A DNA stretch of 64,000 nucleotides, from NCBI GenBank assembly GCA_016794425.1, contig JAEUHR010000023.1:267387-331386 (forward strand). The letters are read 5' to 3'. The translations under genes and the position numbers were made by a program. Below are positions 33,987 to 45,855 of this stretch, one piece after another. The DNA is from Planctomycetota bacterium. Its GTDB lineage: Bacteria; Planctomycetota; UBA1135; UBA2386. The notes under the pieces are model-generated. The model saw only the letters and a program-made list of their open reading frames with translations. It did not search any database and had not been told where the DNA came from. Position 1 is the stretch's first letter; every line of letters starts with the position of its first letter.

Positions 33987-35951
33987 TCATCGCGGCAGGA
34001 GGCGCAAGCGATCGATCGCCTGCCGAGCCCCGGGCATGTCGGGCTGGATCGAGAGGGCACGTTCGTGGTCGGCGACGGCCCCGTCGAAATCGCCCAGTCG
34101 CTCCCGGATGCAGCCGCGGTAGTACAGGAGTCCGGGCTCGTCGGGATACAGCTCGAGCGCGCGCTCGACGGCGATGCGAGCTCGCGGCGGATCGACGTTG
34201 CGCAGGATCCACGCCGAAGCACCCCAGGCTCGGGACGATTCGGGCCACAACGTCGTCAGCGTGGTGATCGCCTCCTCGCGCGCCGCTCGATCGTCCAGCG
34301 CGTCCGCCATGCCAGCGTAGCAGAGCAGGAAGGCGAGGCGCGGGCGCGTCGCGAGCCGCGAGGCCAACGAGAAGTGCTTCAGGGCGCGCAGCAGGGCCTC
34401 GCGGTCGGGCGGGGAGACGTTCTCGCCGCGGATCTGCTCGGTGTATCCGGCCAGGTAGTGCTCAGTGGCGTTGCGCGGTGGTCCGAGCCGCGCTTCGAGT
34501 GCGCCCGCATCGTCATGCCTGCCGAGCGCTTCGAACAGCAGGCACTCTGCTCTCGCCACTTCACGGTGCCGGGCGCTCGCCGGTCGTGATGCCAAGAACT
34601 CCAGTGCCGCAGCCGCACCGCCGTCACCCCAACGCATCAGCATGAGCGTCGTCGCAACCAGCACGTCGGGGTCCTCGGGTGCGATGGTCAGCGCTTCGTC
34701 GAGCGCCTGTTTCGCCTTCGGGTAGTCGCGATGGCTGTGGGCGCCGTAGTGGTAGCCGCGCTCGATCAGCTCTTCCAGATGCTGCCGTTCGCCGGCCCTG
34801 ACGAGCGGGGCACGCGCGATGGCGAACGCGACCATCGCGGCCAGTGCCGGCACGCCGAGCGCCACTGCGCCCGCGAATCCGGCCTTCCACGGCTGTCGCC
34901 GAGCCCACCGCACCGTCCGCTGGAGCGTCCCCGTGCGGCGGGCGGCAACCGGACGGTGCGTCAGCCATGCGCGCAGATCCTCGGCGAGCGCCGCGGCAGT
35001 CTGGTAGCGGCGGCCGGGATCCTTGTCCAACGCGGTGGCGACGATGCTGGCGAGGTCGCGCGACACCGCGACGTTGCGCTTCCTGGCATCCAGCGGCTCG
35101 TCGTCGATCACGCGGCGCATCACGGCGTCGGGAGTCGGACCGTCGAACGCCCGCTCGAGTGTCAGCATCTCGTACAACGAGGCGCCGAGGGCGAAGACGT
35201 CGGTGCGTGCGTCGATCTCGTCGTCGGCGCCGCTGATCTGCTCCGGCGCCATGTAGCAGGGCGTGCCGGTGCGACCACCGGTCATCGTGATCGACGGCGC
35301 GTGGGCGTCGTGGGCGAGGCCGAAGTCGGTGAGCACCGGCGATCCATCCTCGCGCAGCAGGATGTTCGACGGCTTGACGTCCCGATGCACGATGCCGAGT
35401 TCGTGCACGTGATGCAGCGCGTCGGCGACGTTCGCTGCCAGTTGCACCATGCGCCGGGTCCATGGGCCCGGCGACTCCTGCTTCTCCTGCAGCGCGGTGA
35501 TGTGGTGCGCGAGCGAGCACCCCTGCACGAACTCCATCGCGAACCAGTAGGTGTCACGATCGATGCCGACCGCCAACACGCGCACGATGCCCGGGTGGTC
35601 GAGCGCCGCGATGGTCTTCGCTTCGCGCCGGAACCGCGCGATCGTCGACGGCGACATCGTCAGGTGGCGCTGCAGCACTTTGACGGCGACGCGTCGACCC
35701 AGTGACAGTTGCCGCGCCGAGAACACCACACCGTTGCCGCCGCGGCCGATCTCCTCTTCGAGCCGGAAGTCGCTGCCGAGCACCGTGTCGACGGGCACGT
35801 CGTCGGTCGGCGCCGCGGCGAGCATCGGCTCGAGCAGGTCGCGCAGTTCGCCGTGCGCGGCGAGGAACTCGGTGCGCGGACCACCCTGCCGGCGGAACCG
35901 CAGGAACGCGCTCATGGCCAGGTCGAGGCGGCTGCGTGGCTCCCCGGTCAC
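33987..35951 (-). CDS. Transmembrane serine/threonine protein kinase with TPR-like C-terminus
   Basis: The protein has 654 residues starting with GTG at 35951, overlapping the sigma-factor stop as GTGA. The kinase domain (~60-335) is complete: glycine loop IGRGGNGVVF, Lys in VAVKVLQ, catalytic IVHRDVKPSNIL, DFG in VLTDFGLA, and the APE-like MAPEQISG. One TM segment (~355-378, AVALGVPALAAMVAFAIA) separates it from ~270 residues of TPR-type helical repeats (ALDEALTIAPEDPDVLVATT, AVADHERALSIQP). With the ECF sigma gene in front, it forms a planctomycete-type ECF/kinase unit in which the kinase is thought to control the sigma factor or its targets. Confidence 0.93.
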   Translation of the reverse strand: MTGEPRSRLDLAMSAFLRFRRQGGPRTEFLAAHGELRDLLEPMLAAAPTDDVPVDTVLGSDFRLEEEIGRGGNGVVFSARQLSLGRRVAVKVLQRHLTMSPSTIARFRREAKTIAALDHPGIVRVLAVGIDRDTYWFAMEFVQGCSLAHHITALQEKQESPGPWTRRMVQLAANVADALHHVHELGIVHRDVKPSNILLREDGSPVLTDFGLAHDAHAPSITMTGGRTGTPCYMAPEQISGADDEIDARTDVFALGASLYEMLTLERAFDGPTPDAVMRRVIDDEPLDARKRNVAVSRDLASIVATALDKDPGRRYQTAAALAEDLRAWLTHRPVAARRTGTLQRTVRWARRQPWKAGFAGAVALGVPALAAMVAFAIARAPLVRAGERQHLEELIERGYHYGAHSHRDYPKAKQALDEALTIAPEDPDVLVATTLMLMRWGDGGAAAALEFLASRPASARHREVARAECLLFEALGRHDDAGALEARLGPPRNATEHYLAGYTEQIRGENVSPPDREALLRALKHFSLASRLATRPRLAFLLCYAGMADALDDRAAREEAITTLTTLWPESSRAWGASAWILRNVDPPRARIAVERALELYPDEPGLLYYRGCIRERLGDFDGAVADHERALSIQPDMPGARQAIDRLRLLPR

Positions 35952-36610
35952 GGCGCCTCCCGCGGGTCGTCCGTGAGTTCCCCGAGCCGTCCCGACCGGA
36001 GTCGATCGAGCGCGACGCCGAGTCGCTGCAGGGCGCGGCCGAAGCGCATCCGTGCCGCATCTTCGCCGAGCCCGAGGGCCTTGCCGACCTCGAGGAACGG
36101 CAGGCCCTGGTACTCACGCAGCACGATCACGTCGCGGTCGTCCGGGTCGAGCAACTCCAACGCCAGCCGCATCCACGCGCGCTCTTCGTCGGCTTCCGCC
36201 GCACGACTCGGGCGCGTGAAGGGGCTCTTCGTCCGCAGGCTGACGATCGCGTCACTGGCCGGCAGCCGGACATCGCGTCGAACATCGCGGCGCCCTGCGG
36301 TCAGGTGCTCGTGCTCGCGGCGGATCACGTTCTCGACGATCTTGGCCAACAGGCCTCGCAGGTGGGCGCGATCGTCGACGACGAAACGTGGTCCGTCGCG
36401 CAGCGTACCGAGCAACGCCTCCTGCACGATGTCCTGCGTGTCGTGACGGGCCCTCAGCAACTTGCCGAGTCGGCGCTGCACCAACGCGACGAGCCATGGC
36501 ATCTCGCGAGCAACGAGCCGGTCGAGCGCTCGCGTGTCGCCGCGATGCCAGGCCTCGAGCAACTCGACGGTGTCGCTGTCCGGGTCGTTCCTGGCGCCTT
36601 CGATGGACAT
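35948..36610 (-). CDS. ECF-type RNA polymerase sigma factor
   Basis: The protein has 220 residues. Region 2 is WLVALVQRRLGKLLRARHDT followed by QDIVQEALLGTLRDG (the -10 recognition helix) and region 4 is LDPDDRDVIVLREYQGLPFL with VGKALGLGEDAARMRFGRAL (-35 helix-turn-helix). It belongs to the ECF groups common in planctomycetes that have no anti-sigma gene and sit next to Ser/Thr kinases. It is translationally coupled to the kinase by GTGA overlap. The secreted kelch-protein gene lies just upstream on the same strand, only 22 bases away, so the two could share a transcript. Confidence 0.93.
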   Translation of the reverse strand: MSIEGARNDPDSDTVELLEAWHRGDTRALDRLVAREMPWLVALVQRRLGKLLRARHDTQDIVQEALLGTLRDGPRFVVDDRAHLRGLLAKIVENVIRREHEHLTAGRRDVRRDVRLPASDAIVSLRTKSPFTRPSRAAEADEERAWMRLALELLDPDDRDVIVLREYQGLPFLEVGKALGLGEDAARMRFGRALQRLGVALDRLRSGRLGELTDDPREAP

Positions 36611-36632
36611 CGCGCGGCGAGCATAACGAATG

Positions 36633-38033
36633 CTATGGCGAGCCGATCAGGCCCGCCCGACCCGAACTCGCACCGATCGGCAACGCCCATGGCAACAGCG
36701 GATCGACCACGAATGCCTGGGCGAAGAAGCGCTGGCCGACGAGCCCGGCCTGCACCGGCACCGTCCAGGCATGTGTGCCCGCACCGTTCTGCAGCGGAAC
36801 GTGCAGGAAGCCGTCGTCGCTGACGAGCAACTCGCAACCAGGTGCGCCGAACGCGCCCAGCGCGATGGGCAGCGGACTGCCGCCCAGGATCGTGTTCGAG
36901 GAGCCGAACACGACGAAGCCGGTGGTCGCAGATGCCGGTGCGTTCGTGATCGCCTGCACGAAGTCGATCCCGAGGTACGGGAGGCTCGACGAAGCGAGCG
37001 ACAACGGGCCCGCGGAAGTCGGACATCCGGCGCCGAACGACGCGAACTCCGCCGCTGCGACCGGCGCGAGCGCAGCCGTCACGTCGAGCAAGGCGGGCGT
37101 CATGGCACCGCCCGCGACCAACAGGCGGTGGTTCGTCGTGTCGTAGCCACTGACGCATTTCGTACGCAAGGCGAAGTCCGCTGTCGTGGATCGCTGTGTC
37201 CACGAGATCCCGTCCCAGTCGAGGACCTGATCGAGCGCGGCGACGGCGAAGTCGGCAACGACGGTGACACCGCCCACCAACACGACGCGCCGCCGAGCGC
37301 GGTCGTAGACGAGCGTGTGATCGCTGGTCGGATCGGGCAGGTTCGCCATCTGTGTCCACGTCGAGCCGTCCCATTCCCACGTGTCGTTGCGCGAGTTCTG
37401 CGGGCCGAAGGAGGAACCGCCGCACAGCACGATGCGGCCACGGCCCTCGTCGTATGCCATGCTGGCACTGTGCCGGCCGGGTGGGGTGGCACCGAGACCG
37501 ACACGCAGCGTCCACGAGGTTCCGTCCCACTCCCAGGTCTCGCTGGAGGCGACGAAGGCCGGCGTCTCCAGGCCACCGAACAAGACGACGACCTGCCGCG
37601 CCCCGTCGTAGGCCATGGCCACGTGCTTGCGTGGTGATGGCGACACCCCCGGGAAACGCTGGGTCCACGCGGTGCCGTTCCACACCCAGGTCTCGCCGCT
37701 CGAGTTGACCGGATGGATCGCGCCGCCGAACAACACGCAGTTGCCGCGCGCCGCGTCGAAGGCCATGGCCGCGAAGGCCCGCGGTGACGGCGCCGCCGCC
37801 GGACTCGCGACCACCCACGCCGTACCGTTCCACTCCGCCGTGACGTCCGAGATCGGGACCGGGGTCGTACCCCCGAACGAGACCAGGCGGCCACGAGTCT
37901 CGTCCCACGCGGAGGCGGCGCCCCATCCCGGCGAGCCGGTGGTGGACACGGACACCCAGTCGAGTTGACCTCTGGCAGCCGCAGGGATGGAGAGCAGGCA
38001 GAGGGCGACGCGCAGGAGAGCAGGTCCGGTCAT
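36633..38033 (-). CDS. Secreted kelch-repeat protein with C-terminal beta-module
   Basis: The protein has 466 residues with a signal peptide ending AAARGQ; the start is the ATG at 38033. Six or so kelch blades follow, with the pattern R-x-V-x-FGG ... TWEWDGTSWT ... AMAYDxxR (for example ARQVVVLFGGLETPAF, SSETWEWDGTSWTLRV). Kelch propellers bind proteins or sugars. Residues ~330-466 start FGAGCPTSAGPLSLASSSLP and form the secreted C-terminal module also found in the protein at 41180-42619 (FGSACPSSGG). It ends 22 bases before the ECF sigma gene on the same strand. Extracellular function unknown. Confidence 0.88.
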   Translation of the reverse strand: MTGPALLRVALCLLSIPAAARGQLDWVSVSTTGSPGWGAASAWDETRGRLVSFGGTTPVPISDVTAEWNGTAWVVASPAAAPSPRAFAAMAFDAARGNCVLFGGAIHPVNSSGETWVWNGTAWTQRFPGVSPSPRKHVAMAYDGARQVVVLFGGLETPAFVASSETWEWDGTSWTLRVGLGATPPGRHSASMAYDEGRGRIVLCGGSSFGPQNSRNDTWEWDGSTWTQMANLPDPTSDHTLVYDRARRRVVLVGGVTVVADFAVAALDQVLDWDGISWTQRSTTADFALRTKCVSGYDTTNHRLLVAGGAMTPALLDVTAALAPVAAAEFASFGAGCPTSAGPLSLASSSLPYLGIDFVQAITNAPASATTGFVVFGSSNTILGGSPLPIALGAFGAPGCELLVSDDGFLHVPLQNGAGTHAWTVPVQAGLVGQRFFAQAFVVDPLLPWALPIGASSGRAGLIGSP

Positions 38034-38256
38034 GGCAGGTTCGAGGCCTCGGTGTGGCCGACAGAAGGAACCGCGCTGCGACCGAACGTGGCCGCGCGGG
38101 AATTTCCGGACCTGCAGCCGCGGGCACGGCTCGCACACCCCCGCCGTGCTCGCTCCGTTGCCGACCAGGACGACGACCTGGCGATCGGGGCGACCGACAG
38201 GCCGGGCACCGCCCACCACCATTGCACGGCGCCGCGCCACCGCGTGTCATGCCGCG

Positions 38257-40389
38257 ATGCGCCACGCGTCCATCCGGTTCGTTCTCGCCCTGGGGTGGCT
38301 GACGCCGTTCGCGGCGGCGCAGGCACGGCCGCTGCCGACGATCGACGCGGCGACGCGCGTCGTCGCCAGCGCCGACGGCAGCGAACTCGCGTGGCCCGAA
38401 CTGCTCGACCGGCTCGCGCGCCAGGACGCGGTGTTCCTCGGCGAGACGCACGTCGACGACACCACGCACCGCGTCGAACTGCACGTGCTCGAAGGCCTGC
38501 TGGCCCGGCGGCCCGGCAAGGTCGTGCTGTCGATGGAGATGTTCGAGCGCGACGTGCAGCCGGTGCTCGACGACTACCTGGCCGGCCGCATCGACGAAGC
38601 AGCGTTCCTGGCCAAGGCGCGGCCGTGGAACAACTACACCACCGCCTACCGGCCGCTGGTCGAGGCCGCGAAGGCCGCCGGCATACCGGTCATCGCCGCG
38701 AACTTCCCCGGCACGCTGCGGCGCCAGTTCGCGCGCGGCGACGCGAAGGCGGTGATCGATGCGCTGCCGGCCGAGTCGCGCGCGCTGCTGCCGGCCGAGT
38801 TCTTCCCGGCCAGCGCCGCGTACTGGGAACGCGTCGACCGCGCGGTGCGCGGCCACATGGGCTTCAGCGGCGGCGGCACGCCCGAGGAACGCCTCTACGA
38901 GACGCAGAACCTGTGGGACAACACGATGGGCGACGCGGTCGCGCGCGCGCGCGCCGCGCACCCCGACCACACGGTGCTGCACGTGGCCGGCGGCTTCCAT
39001 GTCGCCTGGCGCGACGGCACCGTGGCGCAGTTCGCGCGCCGCAGTCCCGGCTGTTCGTTCGCCGTCGTGTCGATCGCGCCGGCACTCGAACTGCACGGCG
39101 TGCGGCCCGACCGCGACGCCGCGCAGGCCGACTACCTGGTCTACGCGGCGGCGTTCGCGCGCGACTGGAACGAAGGCAACTACGCGGTCAGCGTGCCGGC
39201 CGAACTGCGCTACCGGCTCGAGCTGCCGCCGCACGCGGCGAACGTGCCGCTGCTGGTCTGGCTCGGCGACCGCGGCTCGCGCGTCGACGACGCGCTGGCG
39301 CGCTGGGTCGCGGCGGTCGGCGACGGCGCGGCGGTCGCGGTGGTCGAACACCCATTCCCCGAACTGCAGCCGGACCTGGCGCTCGGCGGCCGCTACGCGT
39401 TCGGCGACGGTTTCCGCGCCGACTACTCGCGCACGGCCCACGGCATCGCGCGCATCGTCGAGTACGTGACGCGGCGCCTGCCGGTCGATCCGACGCGCGT
39501 CGTGATCGCCGGCGAAGGCGACGGCGGCGCCGTCGTGTTGTGGACGTCGCTGTACGGCGAGTGGCTCGCGCACGACTTCGTCGCGGTGGCGCCGACCGAC
39601 CTCGTGCGGCTGTCGATGGAGGCGCTGCCGGACCTGAAGCCGGTCGCGCGGTCGCTGCTGCTGGTGGCCGGCACCGCCGACGGCAAGCGGCTGCAGCAGG
39701 TCGCCGACGACTACACGAAGGTCGGCCTCGCGCCCGAACTGGCGCCGCCCGCCGACCTCGACGCGCTGGACCAGCGGGTGCGAGGCCGCCTCGGCCTGGC
39801 GCCGCGGCCCGAGCCCGCCGGCGAGCCGTTCCACCTCGTGCTCGCGGACGACCGGTCGCCGCGCGCCCGCGAATGGGCACGGCTGCACGCCGACGGCCTG
39901 CGCGCCGCGGGCAAACGCGTGCAGGTGTGCCTCGCGAGCAGCGTGCCGGCCGACGCGCCGCCCGAACGCGTGCGCCGGCTCGTCGTCGGCGGCGACGGGC
40001 CGTGGCCGGTGGCGTCGTTCGCGCAGGGCCGAGGCCTGCCGCTGGCCGGCGGGCCGTTCGGCGGCACCACCGTCGTCGTGTTGCCCGACGGCACCAGCGA
40101 CGCCGACCGCGCGGCGTGGCTCGAGCACGAGAAGAACAAGGTGCTGAAGCGCCGCAGCATGTTCGCGAACATCGCGATCGCGACCGTCGATGGCGAGCTC
40201 GCGCTGCCGGCCGTGCTGCAGAAGCTGAAGGCGATGGGCCGGTCGCGCGTGCTGGTCGTGCCGGCCGTGTTCTGCGCCGATGCGGCGACGATGCAGTCGC
40301 TGCAGGCCAGCGTCGGCGACGCCGGCGCCGGCATGGACCTCGCGTGGTCGCCGGGCCTCGGCGCCGACCTGCTGCCCGCGGGACACTGA
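38257..40389 (+). CDS. ChaN-family (haem-binding/Tiki-like) secreted protein fused to a hydrolase-like region
   Basis: The protein has 710 residues with a signal peptide (FVLALGWLTPFAAAQ). Residues ~30-290 match ChaN: AVFLGETHVDDTTHRVELHV, VLSMEMFERDVQPVLDDYLA, AKARPWNNYTTAYRPLVEAA, IPVIAANFPGTLRR and, later, VLHVAGGFH, with the conserved GETH and GxH. Known ChaN proteins bind haem; the related TIKI fold is a metalloprotease. Residues ~320-500 resemble an alpha/beta hydrolase, but the elbow reads GEGDGG, so the nucleophile is missing. The last ~90 residues (LPAVLQKLKAMGRSRVLVVP) look like a CbiX-type chelatase half, which is weak. The next gene follows after two bases. Confidence 0.75.
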   Translation: MRHASIRFVLALGWLTPFAAAQARPLPTIDAATRVVASADGSELAWPELLDRLARQDAVFLGETHVDDTTHRVELHVLEGLLARRPGKVVLSMEMFERDVQPVLDDYLAGRIDEAAFLAKARPWNNYTTAYRPLVEAAKAAGIPVIAANFPGTLRRQFARGDAKAVIDALPAESRALLPAEFFPASAAYWERVDRAVRGHMGFSGGGTPEERLYETQNLWDNTMGDAVARARAAHPDHTVLHVAGGFHVAWRDGTVAQFARRSPGCSFAVVSIAPALELHGVRPDRDAAQADYLVYAAAFARDWNEGNYAVSVPAELRYRLELPPHAANVPLLVWLGDRGSRVDDALARWVAAVGDGAAVAVVEHPFPELQPDLALGGRYAFGDGFRADYSRTAHGIARIVEYVTRRLPVDPTRVVIAGEGDGGAVVLWTSLYGEWLAHDFVAVAPTDLVRLSMEALPDLKPVARSLLLVAGTADGKRLQQVADDYTKVGLAPELAPPADLDALDQRVRGRLGLAPRPEPAGEPFHLVLADDRSPRAREWARLHADGLRAAGKRVQVCLASSVPADAPPERVRRLVVGGDGPWPVASFAQGRGLPLAGGPFGGTTVVVLPDGTSDADRAAWLEHEKNKVLKRRSMFANIAIATVDGELALPAVLQKLKAMGRSRVLVVPAVFCADAATMQSLQASVGDAGAGMDLAWSPGLGADLLPAGH

Positions 40390-40391
40390 CC

Positions 40392-41024
40392 ATGGGCGCG
40401 CACGACCATTGGCTCGAGCGCTGGGCCGCCGGCAACACGAACTTCCACCGCCGCTCGGTGCACCCGGCGCTGCCGCGGCACTGGCGCCCGCGCGGCGGCA
40501 CGGTGCTGGTGCCGCTGTGCGGCAAGTCGCTGGACCTGCGCTGGCTCGCGGAGCTGGGCCACACGGTGCTCGGCGTCGAACTTGCCGAACGCGCGGTGCG
40601 CGACTTCTTCGCCGAGCAGGGCCTGACGTTCGACCGCCGCGACGGGACGCTGCCGGCGTTCGCGGCGCGCGAGCTGCCGATCACGCTGTTCTGCGGCGAC
40701 TACTTCGCGTTCCGCACGCCGCCGTGCGATGCGCTGTACGACCGCGCCGCGCTGGTCGCGCTGCCGCCGGACCTGCGCCGCGCCTATGCCGCGCACACCG
40801 ACTCGCTGCTGCACGCGGGCGCGTTCCGGCTCGTCGTCACGCTCGAATACGACCAGGCGCTCGCCGCGGGCCCGCCGTTCTCGGTGCCCGCCGACGAAGC
40901 CCTGCGCCTGTGGCCGATGCTGGAGCCGCTCGAACGGTACGCCGCCGACGACGTGCCGCCGAAGTTCCGCGCCGCCGGCGCCGCGCTGACCGAGGTGGTC
41001 TGGCGCTCGCGCGCGCCGGCCTGA
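40392..41024 (+). CDS. tpm: Thiopurine S-methyltransferase family protein
   Basis: This 210-residue protein shows the class I SAM-binding pattern in the TPMT variety: VLVPLCGKSLDLRWLAELGH, TVLGVELAERAVRDFF, then FCGDYFAF and LYDRAALVALPPDLRRAY. The N-terminus WLERWAAGNTNFHRRSVHPA matches the family (W-x-x-x-W ... FH). Bacterial members methylate thio, seleno or tellurite compounds. The gene starts only two bases after the ChaN-type gene stop, so both are in one operon. Substrate unclear. Confidence 0.9.
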   Translation: MGAHDHWLERWAAGNTNFHRRSVHPALPRHWRPRGGTVLVPLCGKSLDLRWLAELGHTVLGVELAERAVRDFFAEQGLTFDRRDGTLPAFAARELPITLFCGDYFAFRTPPCDALYDRAALVALPPDLRRAYAAHTDSLLHAGAFRLVVTLEYDQALAAGPPFSVPADEALRLWPMLEPLERYAADDVPPKFRAAGAALTEVVWRSRAPA

Positions 41025-41179
41025 GCGCGGTGGCGGTCGGCCGCGGACCGGCCGGCCGGTCAACGCACCCACACAGGAACGCCGCGTACGCTAGCATCTC
41101 GCCGTCTCGTGCAGCGACCGCGCGTGCCGCGGTCTGGCCGCTGCCCGCCCCCCGTCACCCCCGGCTCCTCGCATCCTCC

Positions 41180-42619
41180 ATGCGCACGCTCCTCGCCGCC
41201 TGCCTCGCGTCGTTCGTCCCCCTCGCTGCCGCGCCCACCCAGTGCGCGAACCAGTGGTTGCCCGGCGTCGACGCCGGCCTCACGGTGATCACGTCGACGA
41301 CCCTGCCGAACGGGGACCTCTTGATCGGCACCTTCGGCACGGTCCGGCAGCGCAGCGGCGGCACATGGCTGCCCCTCGGCGGTTTCATCGGCTGGGTCGG
41401 CGCGCTGGCGGTGCTGCCGAACGGCGACATCGTCGCCGGTGGCCAGTTCACGGTCCCGGGAGTGCCCGGCATCCACCCCGTCCTGCGCTGGGACGGGACG
41501 TCGTGGAGCCCGCTCGGCTTCGGCACCCACGGCATCGTGCACACGATGACGACGCTGGCCAACGGCGACCTCATAGCCGGCGGGGCCTTCTGGAGCACCG
41601 GTGGCGCACCCGGCAACATGATCGCGCGCTGGGACGGCACGACCTGGTCCGCGCTCGGCACGGGCGCGGACTACCTCGTGCGCACGATCCTCGAGCTGCC
41701 GAACGGCGACCTCCTGATCGGCGGCAACTTCACCACCGCCGGCGGCGCGCCCGCCGCCGGCCTCGCGCGGTGGGACGGCAGCGCGTGGTCGCAGTTCGGC
41801 GGCGGCGCGGACGGCGGGGTGCTCGCGCTGCGCCTGCTGGCGAACGGCGACGTGCTCGCCGCCGGCGACTTCCTCGCGCTCGGCGGCGTGCCGGCCGCGC
41901 GCATCGCCCGCTGGAACGGCAGCACGTGGTTGCCGCTCGGCGCCGGCCTCGGCGCCACGGTGACGACGGCGCTCGAACTGCCCGATGGCGACATCCTCGC
42001 CGGCGGCACGTTCGACGACGCGGCCGGCGCTCTGCGCATCGCGCGCTGGGACGGGGCGACCTGGACCGGCATCGCCGGCGGCGCCAACGGGCGCGTCGAC
42101 TCGTTGGCCCGGCTCCCGAACGGCGACGTCGTCGCCAGCGGCGCGTTCTCGACGATGGGCGGCCTCGCGCTGGCCGGCCTCGCGCAGCTGACGACCACGT
42201 GCCCGGCTTCGGCCACGGCGTTCGGCAGCGCGTGCCCGAGCAGCGGCGGCGCCAACGCACTGGCGGCGGTCGCGCTGCCGTGGGTCGAGAGCACGTTCCG
42301 CGCGCGCGGCACGGGTCTGCCGACGAGCGCCATCGTGGTCGCCGCGACGGGCCTCACCGCGGTGGTGCCGGGCTTGCCGCTGGACAGCGTGCTGCCCATC
42401 GCCCCTGCGGGCTGTCTGTTGCACGTGAGCCCCGACATCCAGCAGCCGCTGCTGACGACGACCGGCAGCGCCGAGTCGTCGCTGTTCCTGCCGGCGGCAG
42501 CGGCGCTCATCGGCGTGACGTTCTGGCATCAGATGGTCGCGTTCGAGGTCGATCTCGCCGGCAGCTTCGTCGAGATCACGTCGACCAACGCGCTGCAGCT
42601 CACGGCCGGCGCGTTCTGA
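41180..42619 (+). CDS. Secreted beta-propeller-like repeat protein with C-terminal beta-module
   Basis: The protein has 479 residues with an N-terminal signal (LLAACLASFVPLAAAPTQ). Seven or so repeats of about 43 residues carry the pattern ARWDGTTWSALGTGADYLVR, ILELPNGDLLIGGNFTTAGG, which is similar to the kelch/RCC1-like repeats of secreted planctomycete proteins and likely forms a propeller. The final ~130 residues begin FGSACPSSGGANALAAVALP and share the module seen at 36633-38033. No catalytic motif. There are 155 bases between this start and the preceding tpm stop, so it probably has its own promoter. Confidence 0.88.
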   Translation: MRTLLAACLASFVPLAAAPTQCANQWLPGVDAGLTVITSTTLPNGDLLIGTFGTVRQRSGGTWLPLGGFIGWVGALAVLPNGDIVAGGQFTVPGVPGIHPVLRWDGTSWSPLGFGTHGIVHTMTTLANGDLIAGGAFWSTGGAPGNMIARWDGTTWSALGTGADYLVRTILELPNGDLLIGGNFTTAGGAPAAGLARWDGSAWSQFGGGADGGVLALRLLANGDVLAAGDFLALGGVPAARIARWNGSTWLPLGAGLGATVTTALELPDGDILAGGTFDDAAGALRIARWDGATWTGIAGGANGRVDSLARLPNGDVVASGAFSTMGGLALAGLAQLTTTCPASATAFGSACPSSGGANALAAVALPWVESTFRARGTGLPTSAIVVAATGLTAVVPGLPLDSVLPIAPAGCLLHVSPDIQQPLLTTTGSAESSLFLPAAAALIGVTFWHQMVAFEVDLAGSFVEITSTNALQLTAGAF

Positions 42620-42860
42620 CTCCCGCTGGCCGGGCAACGCCGGCACGCGGTTCGACCGCCGGCGGCAGCCGCGGCCGACGTTGCGCCGAATCGGAAACGC
42701 GAGTGGAAACAGGCATCCCGCCCACGATGAACGGGATGCCGCGCGACGGGCAGCGTCGGCTGGGAAGCCACCGCCGCGCGGACTGTTGAGGATCGATGCG
42801 CGGCGTTCGTCACGCGCCACCTCGGCCGGACGCCGGATTCCGCGGTAGCATCCCCGCGCC

Positions 42861-43421
42861 ATGCCCTCGGACCGCGACCCGCCCGCCGGCAGCCCGGCGC
42901 CGGACGCGACGCAGCTGTCGTCGACGATCTACCGCAGCCTGCACGATCTGGCGGCGCGCGAGCTGCTGCACCACCGCGCGCAGACGCTGCAGCCGACCGC
43001 GCTGCTGCACGAGGCCTGGCTGCGGATCGCGGCGCTGCCGCCGAACGCGAACCGCGAGCGGGCGCAGTTCTTCGCGCTGGCCGGCAAGGCGATGCGCTCG
43101 GTGCTGATCGACCACGCGCGGCGGCGGCAGGCACAGAAGCGCGACGGCGGCAGGCGCCACGAGATCGACGAGGGCACGCCGGACACGGCCGACGGTCTGC
43201 CGGTCGAGGACCTGCTGACGATCGCCGAAGCGCTGCAGGAGCTGGAGCAGCACGATCCCGAGCTGGTGCAGGTCGTCGACCTGATGTTCTTCGGCGGCCG
43301 CACCGCCGCCGAGGCCGCCGAACTGCTGTCGGTGTCGAGCCGGACCGTCGAGCGGCGCTGGCGGTTCGCACGTGCGTGGCTGCGCGACGCGATCGGCGGC
43401 AGCGCCGCACCCGGCGCCTGA
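42861..43421 (+). CDS. ECF sigma factor of the planctomycete kinase-linked type
   Basis: This 186-residue sigma factor has region 2 with LQPTALLHEAWLRIAALPPN, FFALAGKAMRSVLIDHARRR and an acidic linker, followed by region 4 LMFFGGRTAAEAAELLSVSS, RTVERRWRFARAWL. The phrase ALLHEAWLRI with RxVLIDHARRR identifies the ECF group found next to Ser/Thr kinases. The kinase gene follows after 73 bases on the same strand. No anti-sigma factor is present. This is the second ECF/kinase pair of the window and is not a close copy of the first. Confidence 0.93.
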   Translation: MPSDRDPPAGSPAPDATQLSSTIYRSLHDLAARELLHHRAQTLQPTALLHEAWLRIAALPPNANRERAQFFALAGKAMRSVLIDHARRRQAQKRDGGRRHEIDEGTPDTADGLPVEDLLTIAEALQELEQHDPELVQVVDLMFFGGRTAAEAAELLSVSSRTVERRWRFARAWLRDAIGGSAAPGA

Positions 43422-43494
43422 CCGCCGCGGCGGCGCGGTTCGCTGTCGGTCGCCGCGGCCGCTCTGCGTCCGGAGGCAGTAGGCTTCCCGCCCG

Positions 43495-45841
<2,347 letters not shown>

Positions 45842-45855
<14 letters not shown>

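Noticed and set aside
38034..38256. Open frames in the divergent region between the kelch and ChaN-type genes
   Set aside because: They are short, Arg/Ala-rich and without a ribosome site; this is better read as the promoter region of two secreted-protein genes.
36611..40386. Long minus-strand open frame running through the kelch gene in another frame and antisense to the ChaN-type gene
   Set aside because: No domain or signal appears in this frame, while the kelch gene frame at 36633-38033 and the plus-strand ChaN-type frame show clear families.
42620..42860. Short open frames upstream of the second ECF sigma gene
   Set aside because: No plausible start, ribosome site or conserved pattern; treated as an intergenic promoter region.
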